The notes below the pieces were generated by a model. That model saw only the letters and a list, made by a program, of their open reading frames with translations. It searched no databases and was not told the DNA's origin. A program made the position numbers and the translations under genes. 64,000 bases of DNA from Spongospora subterranea f. sp. subterranea (taxonomy: Eukaryota > Endomyxa: Phytomyxea > Phytomyxea > Plasmodiophorida). Location: assembly GCA_049724395.1 (NCBI GenBank), contig JAUGWO010000005.1, positions 53,362-117,361 of the forward strand. Reading direction: 5' to 3'. Each line of letters opens with the position of its first letter. Position 1 is the stretch's first letter. Shown here one piece after another: positions 55,219 through 64,000 of the stretch.

Positions 55219-56004
55219 TTATAGTTCATTAGATAGTTCGTCCAACATGTGTTCATAGTTCTCGTGGAAACTGTTGGCAACGAAGAGGAACGGCGAATCG
55301 ATATTCTTCCCGGCGGCCTAGATTTCAGGGGGGGTTTAGGTTCAGTTCACGACCAGTATCAAGCGATACCAACCGCGGAACATTCCATATATTCTAGCCC
55401 GATCGAATTCGCTTGTTCGGTTGCCTCTTTGATCGAGATATCCGAGAATTCCTTGAGATCGGATTTGCACCCAACCAATAATCCTAGATTTATTTTTAGC
55501 ATTTGGTCATCGGATGAAATCGGGTAATTGAACACCTTTCAGCTTGGGGTTTTTGGTGTATTCTCTAACCCCTGTTGACCCACACCTTGGCGTTGTCGAA
55601 CGATTGGCGCGAGGTGACGTCGAATGCGGCGAGGATGACGTTGGCCACATTCCACTATTCAGATTGTTATTTTCAATCATCGATGGAGATTGCGACGGGG
55701 CTGATCAGTACACAATGGTGATGGAGGTCCTGATACATATCTTCACCCGACATATCGAACACGAACAATTCAACCGTATTGCCGCTCCCTGGAATCGGCA
55801 CCGCTTTCACACAGAAATCGACCCCTAATGTCTAATTATCACGATTTCGCCTGATGAGATCAGTAGATCAAATCAATCTGAAGCGCTTCTTCATACCATG
55901 ATGTAGTTCTTCGGGTATAGGTTGCTATGGAAGCATTGGGTCAATGCACTTTTGCCGACACGAGGATCGCCAACGATAACCACTTTACACCTGAGTATGG
56001 TCAT
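55219..56004 (-). CDS. IFT27: IFT27 (RABL4), small GTPase of the IFT-B complex
   Basis: Five exons. Exon 1 starts MTILRCKVVIVGDPRVGKS (Walker A GDPxVGKS). Splicing gives NYIM joined to TLGVDFCVKAVPIPGSGNTV and ELFVFDMSGEDMYQ (G3 region; D-M-S-G, in place of the usual D-x-x-G-Q, as is common in IFT27). Then ANVILAAFDVTSRQSFDNAK, LLVGCKSDLKEFSD (G4, CKSD for NKxD), GLEYMECSA (G5) and AAGKNIDSPFLFVANSFHEN to the stop at 55219. IFT27 pairs with IFT25 in intraflagellar transport and helps BBSome-dependent export from cilia. One oddity: in exon 3 a run of four G near 55592 carries one base too many for frame, after VWVN; with three the frame runs on as VREYTKNPKLKG. Confidence 0.91.
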
Positions 56005-56127
56005 GATCTCTATTGTCAGCGAATAATGGCGTCAGATTCCCAGTTGTCCAATCGATGACGAGCGTGTACGAGCCCTTTGACCAGCAGCAATATATGACCT
56101 GATCATCCAGTTATATTCAGATTCAGG

Positions 56128-56599
56128 TCAGCGATGCGTATCAAGAGACCAACGGGCGATTATCACTCCAAATATGCTCACGAACACTTTTGTATTTTGA
56201 TTTTCGGACCTCTTGACCATATTGGTAACCCGACGGTTGAGTGAATTTCGTCTAACTCTTCCAAAAGCGGTTTCACGAACGTTGCTGGAATGCCTCGAAA
56301 TTCTAATGTCCGTCCGCAAAGAACAAAACTGCCAAGACATGCACCGATAACTCTAACCAAGTTCGGGTCGTTGTGTAAGAGTGAATGCAGTCGGCTTAAA
56401 CCATCTAACAAGGCATAGTCCCTCGGGACTTTGTTCCTTCATTCAGGTCATCGAACTTTGCGTCGATCACCTTCGTGAGCCAGTCATGTTGATATGTCGT
56501 TCCTCTTCAATATAGGCGACTCTCTGGTCCATCGAATCGTTTTCGTCGCCTGCACAGAGGTATTCGCCCTCATCGACTAGTTTAAACGGTTCGGGATAG
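56128..56599 (-). CDS. unrecognised ORF, possibly a helical-repeat exon
   Basis: The minus strand from about 56440 to 56178 reads LLDGLSRLHSLLHNDPNLVR, VIGACLGSFVLCGRTLEF and TFVKPLLEELDEIH, with the alternating hydrophobic pattern of HEAT or armadillo helices. Further upstream, DENDSMDQRVAYIEEERHI is in another frame and might be an adjoining exon. No start, stop or splice set could be fixed, and the region runs into the Ty3 fossil at 56600. It may be the remnant of a host gene interrupted by that element. Confidence 0.3.
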
Positions 56600-57540
56600 T
56601 TTACCAACACGTGTCTAATCAAGGATCACACTTCAAGAACAGTGTGGATGAGGAATTGTGTTCTCGTCAACATATCGCTCGACACTTTACTACAACCTAC
56701 ACTCCATGGGCCAACGGGACCGTACAGATCGTCAACCGACATATTCTATCCACTCTAAAGAAATTATTGTCGGAGTTCAGCCTTCCTTTCGATGACAATT
56801 GACCGTATATTCTTCCTCTCGTCAATGTGGTCCTCAACCATCGTGTTCGTCCCAAGATCGGTTTCTGTCCCGTCACCATTTTCACAGGCTTTCAACCTTT
56901 TTGTTTATTGTCGTCAATTTTCCTTCCTCACAGTGATACCAATGTTAGTGTTCCTATAGCTCAACAGAGAATCAATGAGATCACAGTCGCTCTTTCTGAC
57001 GCTCTGGATTCCATGCACAAGGAAGTGGCTGATCGTGTATTCAGACAACGCCCCCAGAAGCACCCGATCTTGTCGAAATCACAGTTCCACCGTCGACTTT
57101 AATTTTACTACAGGCGATTATGTGCTCTACTCTTCACCGAGTCAGAGTATCAAATTCTGTGTTAACTTGGTTGGTCCAGCACCGATTGTTGACGTGGTCA
57201 ACGCGCACGTGTTCATTGTAAAAAATTTGATCACTTGGGACATCTCGGCAATGCATTGCCAACGTCTGATGTATTATCATGACAAGACCCTCAACCTCAC
57301 AACGCCCCTTCTTCAATATCGCATCGCAGGGTGCTGCATATAACGTCTCCTCCATTTGCTATTTGAGGCGCAACGCTAATACCGAACTGCTGTTCGGTTG
57401 GCAGGGTTTTGAGCCATCAGATATCACCTGGGAGCCGTTTATCTCAATTGCTTCGGATGTTCCTCAGTTTGTGAAATCCTTTCTCCAAGCACGTCCCATT
57501 GAGCCACTTTTTGCCGAACTCCTCCAGGGCCTGATTTAAA
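56600..57540 (+). mobile_element. Ty3/gypsy integrase fossil with chromodomain-like end
   Basis: Contains the integrase core segment SNQGSHFKNSVDEEL, TTTYTPWANGTVQIVNRH (the Asp/Glu-bearing region), a GDYVLYSSPSQSIKF domain and a final segment ELLFGWQGFEPSDITWEP that resembles a chromodomain. The upstream reverse transcriptase and LTRs were not found. The copy is broken, with several breaks. It belongs to a different lineage from the chromovirus at 33505. Confidence 0.8.
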
Positions 57541-57990
57541 ACAGGGGAATGTTCTACTCCTTGACCCCCCTGTCCTGTCCCGTCGGTACTCTTTTCCTCT
57601 CTAATAAACACTACTTCTTTCTTCTCTCTCTTCATCATCTCCTCACCTTTCATCGCTATTCCTCCCTGGTTACTGTTGACCGGGCGGCAGCACATCGGCC
57701 GATAACAACACGCGATCCTTTCTATACCAAACCAAACCAAGTGGGTTGACATGATGTTGCATTTCGTGATGGTTTCGATTGCCCTGGCAGGACCTCGCCA
57801 TTTCACCATATTCTTCGTCTGAAAACACGTATATGAAGGGAATATAGAATTAAATTACTGCAATTGGAGCACAGTCGCTAATCAATTCCGTTTTGCACGA
57901 TTACCAGAACGAACCAATGAGGCCTGGCGATGCGAGTTCGGGGAATTCGGAGCGTATTTCAGCGATATAGGGTCGGATAATACCTGAGGA
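57541..57990. other. 3' flank of the Ty3 fossil
   Basis: A pyrimidine-rich stretch (57590-57670) with AATAAA near 57602 may be residual element sequence. Near 57942-57958 a block shared with the 24-bp tandem repeat of 38903-38998 occurs once. No gene is seen. Confidence 0.35.
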
Positions 57991-57993
57991 AAG

Positions 57994-58355
57994 ATTGACA
58001 TTTGAAGATGGCGGAGCGGCGGTTGATCAAATCGTATCCAATGGAGATGACGGGTCAGATTCATGAAATAGTGTTGTGGTCGGCGATGTCGTGTTATTTG
58101 AATAATACTTTGACCAGGTGAAATATGGCAACAGACTCCCTCGACCGCTATGGTCAATTTAGAACATTCGCTTCTATTGTGATTGTTGGCTGGATATATA
58201 AAATATCACAATCTGTATGTTATAACCCGGCTATATCCCATTTGTCGACAAGTCGATTCATCGTGATGCGTTTTCCCATTTTCAGTAATTGGGTTTGTGT
58301 CAAAGACCCCAACGGAATTATACCGATGAAAGTTGATATAAATACAACAGAATAA
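57994..58355 (+). CDS. hypothetical small membrane-associated protein, two or more exons
   Basis: An exon beginning MAERRLIKSYPMEMTGQIHE and ending NNTLT is followed by a GT-AG intron (about 58099-58151) that joins it to TFASIVIVGWIYKISQS, a hydrophobic segment. The continuation to the TAA near 58353 includes a possible second intron and is uncertain. I recognise no family. The phase agreement across the first intron is the main support. It is divergent to none of its neighbours and converges with the Cys4/WG gene on the other strand. Confidence 0.3.
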
Positions 58356-58448
58356 TCCTATAACGCCTTGTGAAATTACTCTTATGCTCATCAGGTTTAT
58401 TAACTTCATCTACATTATTGGTTGAGTTATTGGAGGGTCAACCTTGAT

Positions 58449-59715
58449 CTAACCTTGGAATGGCAGAGAATTATATGGACAGATATCATATTCCATTGTG
58501 CCTGTTCCAGGACAGTATTTGCCACTGAACGTGGTGTAGAATAATAATCGTCCCCATCTCCGAACAAATTCCTCAACACTTCCAGCGCAATGACGATGTA
58601 AACAATTGTAAATAGGACGGCATTTGTTGATCAGAGCGGTTAAATCCGGATTAGGCGGCCTCTGTGATGCTGTCTTCGTAATCACGAACTGATCATACTC
58701 TTCGAGAATTGCGGAAAGCGCTGGGAGGAGGACTCGGGTTGATTTACCGCGAAGATCAAGTCTTGCAGGAATATCAAATGGTCGGTCAATCCATCCGCAT
58801 TGAAGGGACTTTAAGCCATGACATTTCCGCCTTCTGAATCCCCCATGTGTGAATTGATCGCCCCATTTTCGAATCCACTCATTAAAATTTTGGCCACAGT
58901 GATGAACAAAGCACCCCCAGATGGGTCTCGGAGACTGGTTATGATATGATCGGAGACGTTTTTGAGTTGCGGGGCCACTTGATCGGTATTTCTCGTTGAA
59001 TTCACCGCACAGTTTGAGTTTTTCTTTTGCGGTTTTTGACAATGAAACAGCCAGAACAAGAGCTTTGAGATCCAATGAACCGGAGTCTTTGTCTCTGTCA
59101 GGTTTTCTGACGATTTTCGTCCTGTGGTAACCGCAGGTGTTATGATTTGATCCACGACCGGGGCAGCATGTCAATCCAAAATTACGGTGGTTGAAACGCG
59201 TTCCCCAACGTGTCTGGAACAGGTCCATGTTTTTGCCACAACATTTCACGAGACATTGAAGGACGGGGATACAGGTGCGCTTGAGACAAATAATCACATT
59301 AGGGATAATACTGCAGAGCGTTCTTTTGCAAGAGCCCAGTTTCAAAACAAAATTCGAAATTAGGATCAGTTTTTGAAGGGTGCTGGTTGCCTTGGCAATT
59401 AGCCTAGTATCAGGAAAATCGACCATGTTTTGTCCGACCTCAACGGTATCCCGCCCCGACTTTCCGAGTAATTCCATCATGTGATCCATTATGGCCAAAC
59501 TGTCGTGAAACTCGACCTGTTTTGAATTCGTCTCGTTTCCCTAAACAGACGATACCGTTTGTGATGATCAAATCCCAGACAGAGCGGGAAACCAGAGTTC
59601 TGACCAGAAACACACAGAGGCTATCATAGTCTTTGACCTCATCCAGGTCCCAGTTTATGTGCCGACAGAGAATTTTCAATCCCACCAGGTATTTGATATT
59701 ACGAACCTCAACCAT
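58449..59715 (-). CDS. novel protein with three Cys4/Trp-Gly modules
   Basis: The main exon (59498-58449, 349 codons from its first start codon) contains three copies of one module with exact spacing: C-x4-C-x10-W-G-x7-F-x4-C-x(7-10)-C. Key Cys are residues 82/87/112/122, 196/201/226/234 and 299/304/329/340; the Trp-Gly pairs are 98-99, 212-213 and 315-316. The second and third copies begin RPI. Each module is preceded by a helical segment (for example LDLKALVLAVS and LPALSAILEEY), giving a period of 103-114 residues. The four Cys could bind zinc or form disulfides; no signal peptide is visible. An upstream exon probably lies at about 59715-59540 (MVEVRNIKYLVGLKILCR). I know no family with this pattern and assign no function. 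Confidence 0.7.
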
Positions 59716-59884
59716 TTTGTGAGTCTGCTCCTCCTAGTACGACATAATCAGATATTGGTGATGAGGATTATCGGCAACCTCTTACTGGCACGAAATTCTC
59801 ACGAATATCATCTGGCTGGTTTTTTGAATTACTTGTATTTTCGATGCGGCAATCGAAAGTTTTACCCTCTACGTTTGGAATTGA

Positions 59885-60310
59885 CTGTTGACCATTAATA
59901 CTGATACGGGATGCATCACGGTTTGAACTCGTGCTCAGGGTCCAATCCTAACACGAACTTAGTAAAGCGACACACAATTTGGTCATGGACTGAACAGCTA
60001 AGTTTCTGGAAGAACTGTCACCAAACTGGTGGGCGTTGCTGTTATCGGGCACGAGATTCTCGAGAAAGTCCTTAGACGGCAAAATTTCCGAATCAGTTGG
60101 AATTCGATTTAGATCGATCAGGCAATGGAGGTTCTTGCGCTCTTCGATTAACTGTTGAGAATCGATACTGATATGGGACTCGTCAATTTTCGAACCCGGG
60201 CTCGAGTCCCATTCCTAAAAACGCACTTAACAAGCCGAATCTCTATTGGATGATGAGCTGAACGACCACATTCATCGCAGAACTTTCACCAAACTGGTCG
60301 ACACGATCGA
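59885..60310. repeat. direct repeat with tRNA-like B boxes
   Basis: Two diverged copies (about 59885-60040 and 60155-60310) share TTGA-x-x-AT-x-x-ATACTGATA-GGGA, a B-box-like element on the minus strand (CGAGTTCAAACCG near 59930; CGGGTTCGAAAAT near 60200), and CACCAAACTGGT at their far ends. The second copy also holds a perfect 10-bp inverted repeat (ATGGGACTCG / CGAGTCCCAT). A tRNA-derived SINE or duplicated tRNA-like relic is likely. Confidence 0.5.
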
Positions 60311-62109
60311 TTTTGAACAAATCAATCGTGCGTTTCAACAAATTCGACTCAAATGTCGAATATTTCAATACTGGATAGTTTACACGTTGGGTCTTGTCAT
60401 GGGGCATTGCCCACTCCGGCGATGACGACATTGTGTCCTGCAATCACCAATGGTCTCAGCATTTTGCAATTCTTTGGAGCGACATTCCCCCATCCATACC
60501 GAGATAGTCGAGGAGGCGATTGTTGTGGCGGCATTGGCCTGACCGGAGCCAAGCGGTTCGACCCAACCATGACCATGTTCGGTTGTCACTGATCGAGTCG
60601 GTCTGATCGCCACCACCACCAATACCAACAACTTGAGGACACCCATTGATATAATAAGATATGGCGCAACAGCAACGCGGTTCGACAATGGGAAAAGGAT
60701 GAGTTCAGAGTTATGGATGAGACGAACGGTTGTTAGGTGTTAAACACCGATTATGATCCCCCATTATATTCAACTTTGCTGTGGTGAATTAGTTCTGAAT
60801 TTGATAGGGCGGGACATGACCAACAATCGATTTGTAATCACGTTTTGCGGGGTGAAGGTCGTGGGCATCGTCAGGGGCAGCCATATCATCAACAACATCC
60901 ATAGCCAAAGGAAAACGACCATGATAAACTCAGTGGCAGTCGAGGCGACGACCCGAACCTGGAGCTTCACCACCAACCACCAATTTTGCACGATTATTCG
61001 TCCACTGAATATACCGCTCAAGCAAAACGCCGAATTCAACAACACGAACAAGGCGTCGTGATTCCAATTGCTTTCCGGTTAATACGTCCCCATCGACGAA
61101 GTCAATGAGGTCCAAAACGATTGAGATCAAGCGCTGTTCATGCTCATGAGTTCACGTTGAGACATTTACTGCTACTCTTGTTGATCGCCGCTAACTTCAT
61201 CTACCACAATCACGACACGAAATATATACAATTTCAAAAATTCGTTTTAAAAACAAAGTGCGAATTCGATGCAGTTTTATGCTGATTGGAGTTTGATTGG
61301 GCAGATGTGAGCTGAAGAACATACATGACTGTCATCAGCCGACTTCTGTTCTATAAATTACCTGTTGAACATGAATGATTCGTTAGAATCGGCATCACAA
61401 AAAAAAATCTCAACGTGCAATTTTGCCTTCCTCAGAGAAACCAGGTATGAACTGTCACCCCTTGGTCGTCTGTTGCCCTTTGTGTTATCGTGAACAGAGC
61501 AGGAACATGCGCTTGAAGATTCCTCATAGAAAACGTGGACGAAAAAGGGGTCTTATCTGGAATCTCATTTTCGTTTGACTCATTCAAAGTAACTCTCGAC
61601 TCACAGCAGGACGTCGTGTTAGCGCCAACGGCTGCAGCACTGATCAACTTTGAAGCACAAGTCGAGAATGCAGCACGTGAAACAAGGGCGGTCATTGCCC
61701 AAGATTGGGGTTATGAACACCCAAACCTGAATATGGGTAAAGTTAGGGCCCGACCACTCTTATTTCTGGGCAAACCAACCTCGTATGAGTTGGTATTGGA
61801 TCACCAACGACCAGAATAGGGTCATCGACAACTAATGTCAAGGTAGATTCACCGCGCTGAGAAAGGGACGATTTTACATTGCAAATTTCTGTCAACTATT
61901 TTTGCAATCGTTTTGCACACCTTCATATTATTCATTCGAACATTGTTGAAAATGGAAAACACTACCAAAGTTGTGTTAACTGCCAATGTTGTGTTAGCGA
62001 AAATAGACAGCCTCAAAATTGCTAAAAATTGGGATAATCAAAATGATAATTAGCCGTTCGCGTTCGGCTATAGATAATTCATTTATCTTTGGGATATTCA
62101 GTACATAGT
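60311..62109. other. sparse region, no firm gene
   Basis: The minus strand at 60770-61051 reads a hydrophobic frame (FIMVVFLWLWMLLMIWLPL) and that at 60380-60688 another hydrophobic start, together suggestive of a decayed or many-exon membrane protein, but no splice model holds. A plus frame at 61535-61819 (VLAPTAAALINFEAQVENAA) is unrecognised. An A/T-rich block lies at 61860-62050. Confidence 0.3.
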
Positions 62110-62441
62110 TCATTCATATGTATCAATCGAGCTCGAGGGCCGGGCTTGCCAATCTGCCCCTCCCTGGACCAGCGGCTCGACAATGACGAAGGCGGTGACC
62201 AATTGGTGATCTTCCGGGAACGGGATTACCCCGACCTCGTCCTCGACCATTGATATTTCTGTGAACGCGACCACGGTGTCGTCTGCGAACGTTCAAAAAC
62301 CGGTTGGCTGGACGCTGCAATGGCTATGCGATGCCATGACTTTATAACTGCCTTCAACGCAGATGCGTCAGGAATGCCGATCTCTACAGCAAGCCAATCA
62401 TTGCCATTGTCAGAGACGGATTCACTAGCAGAGTCAGCCAT
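62110..62441 (-). CDS. hypothetical acidic protein, possible frame slip
   Basis: Starts MADSASESVSDNGNDWLAVE and continues KAVIKSWHRIAIAASSQPVFE. At about 62291 the frame that looks coding changes: FADDTVVAFTEISMVEDEVG, FPEDHQLVTAFVIVEPLV and a stop at 62110. No intron fits the switch; one base missing at a GAACG run would explain it. About 110 residues, acidic, not recognised. Confidence is low because the second half depends on the presumed slip. Confidence 0.35.
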
Positions 62442-64000
62442 AATCTGATTGCAGGGGTGTTGGTGAACCTATCTTGGTTGCAGGCAATCCCACTCTTGAA
62501 TGTTTCTGATCCAGTCTTGGGGTGGTCGTCAACTCCTTGTCACACTTTATCATTTAGTTGGCGAAGACCCAGGTTGGTGATAATCCATACTGTGGTTGGT
62601 TAACACTCTACCGTCGGTGTAACATTACTGTAATTAGAGTGGACAGTTCTTTTTCTGGTGAAAATTGGACCCCTACAATGTTAGAGCACAAGTTGCGTCT
62701 TGAAAAATCCAACGAGCAATCGTGTCATAAATGGATTACTGACAAGTTTTTGAAAACGGGATCTATTTTTGGAACTCCCTCAATAATGGTGCAAATGGAT
62801 TAAAAGAGGATCAATTGATTGGAAGGTTTATCCTCTCTTCAATCCCTTGTCAGATTGTTAATGAGTCCCATGTGTAGTGTGTACACACTCACCTGTCAGT
62901 TTCTCTCTAATGACAGAACTGTAGAGCTTTATAGTCCGATTATGCCAGATGGCCTTGCAATATGCAAATGTGTCCGGAGAGTATTGCTGACTCGGAGTAC
63001 CGATATACTAAACGGGAGGATGGTGGTGACTCCAGCCTATTTGGTAAGGCAATGCCATTCCCATCTTGAAATCGGAATTGTCGGAATGACATCTCCTTAC
63101 CAATAGGCTGCTCTATGGTAAGGTCATCATCATCCTCCCACGGTTTGCCCTAGCATTGGGGCGTGTAAATGCAGCATGCCTGTTTGCAATCACATTCAGA
63201 TTGAACCCCGTTTACAACGCAATGGTGGCGAGGCAACCAACGTCATTGGAAGCAAACAGTTTCCTTTCATTGCAACAAAAAATGTATCACCTCAATCAGA
63301 TCTACAGAGCATCGTACGACAGCATTGAGACTAATTAAGGATGCTTAAAACAATTACATCAAATACAAGAGATAACTCGTTGCAATAGCGCATCTGTAAA
63401 CATGAGATCATTTGAATATCATTCGTTTGCATCGTATTCGACATCTGTCTCATCCGTGTTAAGATTCACGTTGGATTTGAGTTGGAAGATATCTTCTCCA
63501 TGCTCTTGAACGACTTCAAAATTACATGCTCGTCGCAGTCAAATCGATTATGGTTCACTGAATTCCCGTTCTCATACACGGAGTATACACCGATGACCGC
63601 AATTACCGTAGTCCGGACCGCACTTTTTGTCAACCTCTAATTTCCGAGTCGGTCACAGGTATTAGCGTGGACCGCACGGTAATTCTGCATTTGGGGAATT
63701 AAAGCGGATTCATCAGACATAATTATTACGGGAAAAACGGCGCAATATAAATGGAGGACGATATATATGGTGTGTAATTGATACCCGAACTGCAGAGGAT
63801 TATTCACAAAATGGAAGCACGGTTTTTATTGGATCGAACGTTACATTAGCCTCAAAGCTCAGGGGCGGGAACAAGAACGCCATTGAAGTGGATACGATCT
63901 GTTTGCCAATAATATTTTGCAGTTCTGGTGTCAATTGCGATTCATGCCATTCACCATTGACGTTTAGCGCCATGCCACATTCCTAGTGTTTACCGTAATC
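62442..64000. other. window end: inverted repeats, no firm gene
   Basis: An imperfect inverted repeat pairs about 63013-63045 (GGGAGGATGGTGGTGAC, AGCCTATTTGGTAAGG) with 63093-63139 (CCTTACCAATAGGCT, GTCATCATCATCCTCCC). A second pairs AATTACCGTAGTCCGG at 63601 with the complement of TGGACCGCACGGTAATT at 63669-63685; it looks like a small foldback element. Short frames at 62558-62803 and 62819-63106 are unrecognised. Confidence 0.35.

Noticed and set aside
1-64000. Polinton, giant-virus or other capsid-bearing DNA element
   Set aside because: No capsid, packaging ATPase, protein-primed polymerase or adenovirus-type protease was seen; the only integrases belong to Ty3 elements.
1-64000. Bacterial contamination or operons
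   Set aside because: Genes are interrupted by spliceosomal introns, have eukaryote-specific homologues, and lack ribosome-binding-site spacing.

Overview
This window is eukaryotic nuclear DNA. Genes are split by short GT-AG introns of about 45 to 70 nt, repeated-element fossils lie between them, and several genes have unambiguous eukaryotic homologues. Two genes are ciliary (CFAP45 and IFT27). With a SAM-domain MAP3K of the STE11 type and a chromodomain-bearing Ty3 element, this suggests a flagellated opisthokont, for example a zoosporic fungus or a close relative. That placement is inference; no rRNA or marker locus is present to settle it.

Layout. 0-2.2 kb holds a divergent pair of probable nucleolar genes (CCDC137-like, LLPH-like) and a PH-domain protein. 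3-8 kb is a degraded segmental array in which small F-box-like genes (minus strand) alternate with truncated copies of the 5' end of a RAD51 paralogue. The complete RAD51 paralogue sits at 7.9-9.1 kb. 9-18.5 kb is dense host sequence: a small unknown gene, SLC35B4, symplekin, and a coiled-coil plus WD40 protein. 18.6-22.7 kb contains two long hairpins, a Ty1/copia remnant and an apparently intact pogo-type DNA transposon. 23-48 kb is dominated by an inverted duplication: an ankyrin-repeat gene at 23.1-27.2 kb (plus) and its partner at 41.3-45.4 kb (minus), separated by a broken Ty3 element, pogo-like remnants, a young chromovirus with 181-bp LTRs and a Mutator-like remnant. 48.6-50.4 kb is the MAP3K. 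50.6-51.8 kb is a Ty3 fossil followed by a minisatellite with an 86-bp higher-order period. 51.9-56.0 kb holds an RGG-box protein, CFAP45 and IFT27. 56.6-57.5 kb is another Ty3 fossil. 58.4-59.7 kb encodes an unrecognised protein with three copies of an exactly spaced Cys4/Trp-Gly module. The last 4 kb is sparse.

The strongest novelty candidates are: the triple Cys4/WG protein; the intact pogo-type transposon, whose transposase combines a C2H2 finger with a PCNA-interaction-like motif; the RAD51/F-box segmental array; the ankyrin inverted duplication; and the paired hairpins near 18.8 kb. Symplekin and IFT27 each appear to carry one single-base slip in a homopolymer. This looks more like assembly error than decay, because all their other splice junctions are intact.
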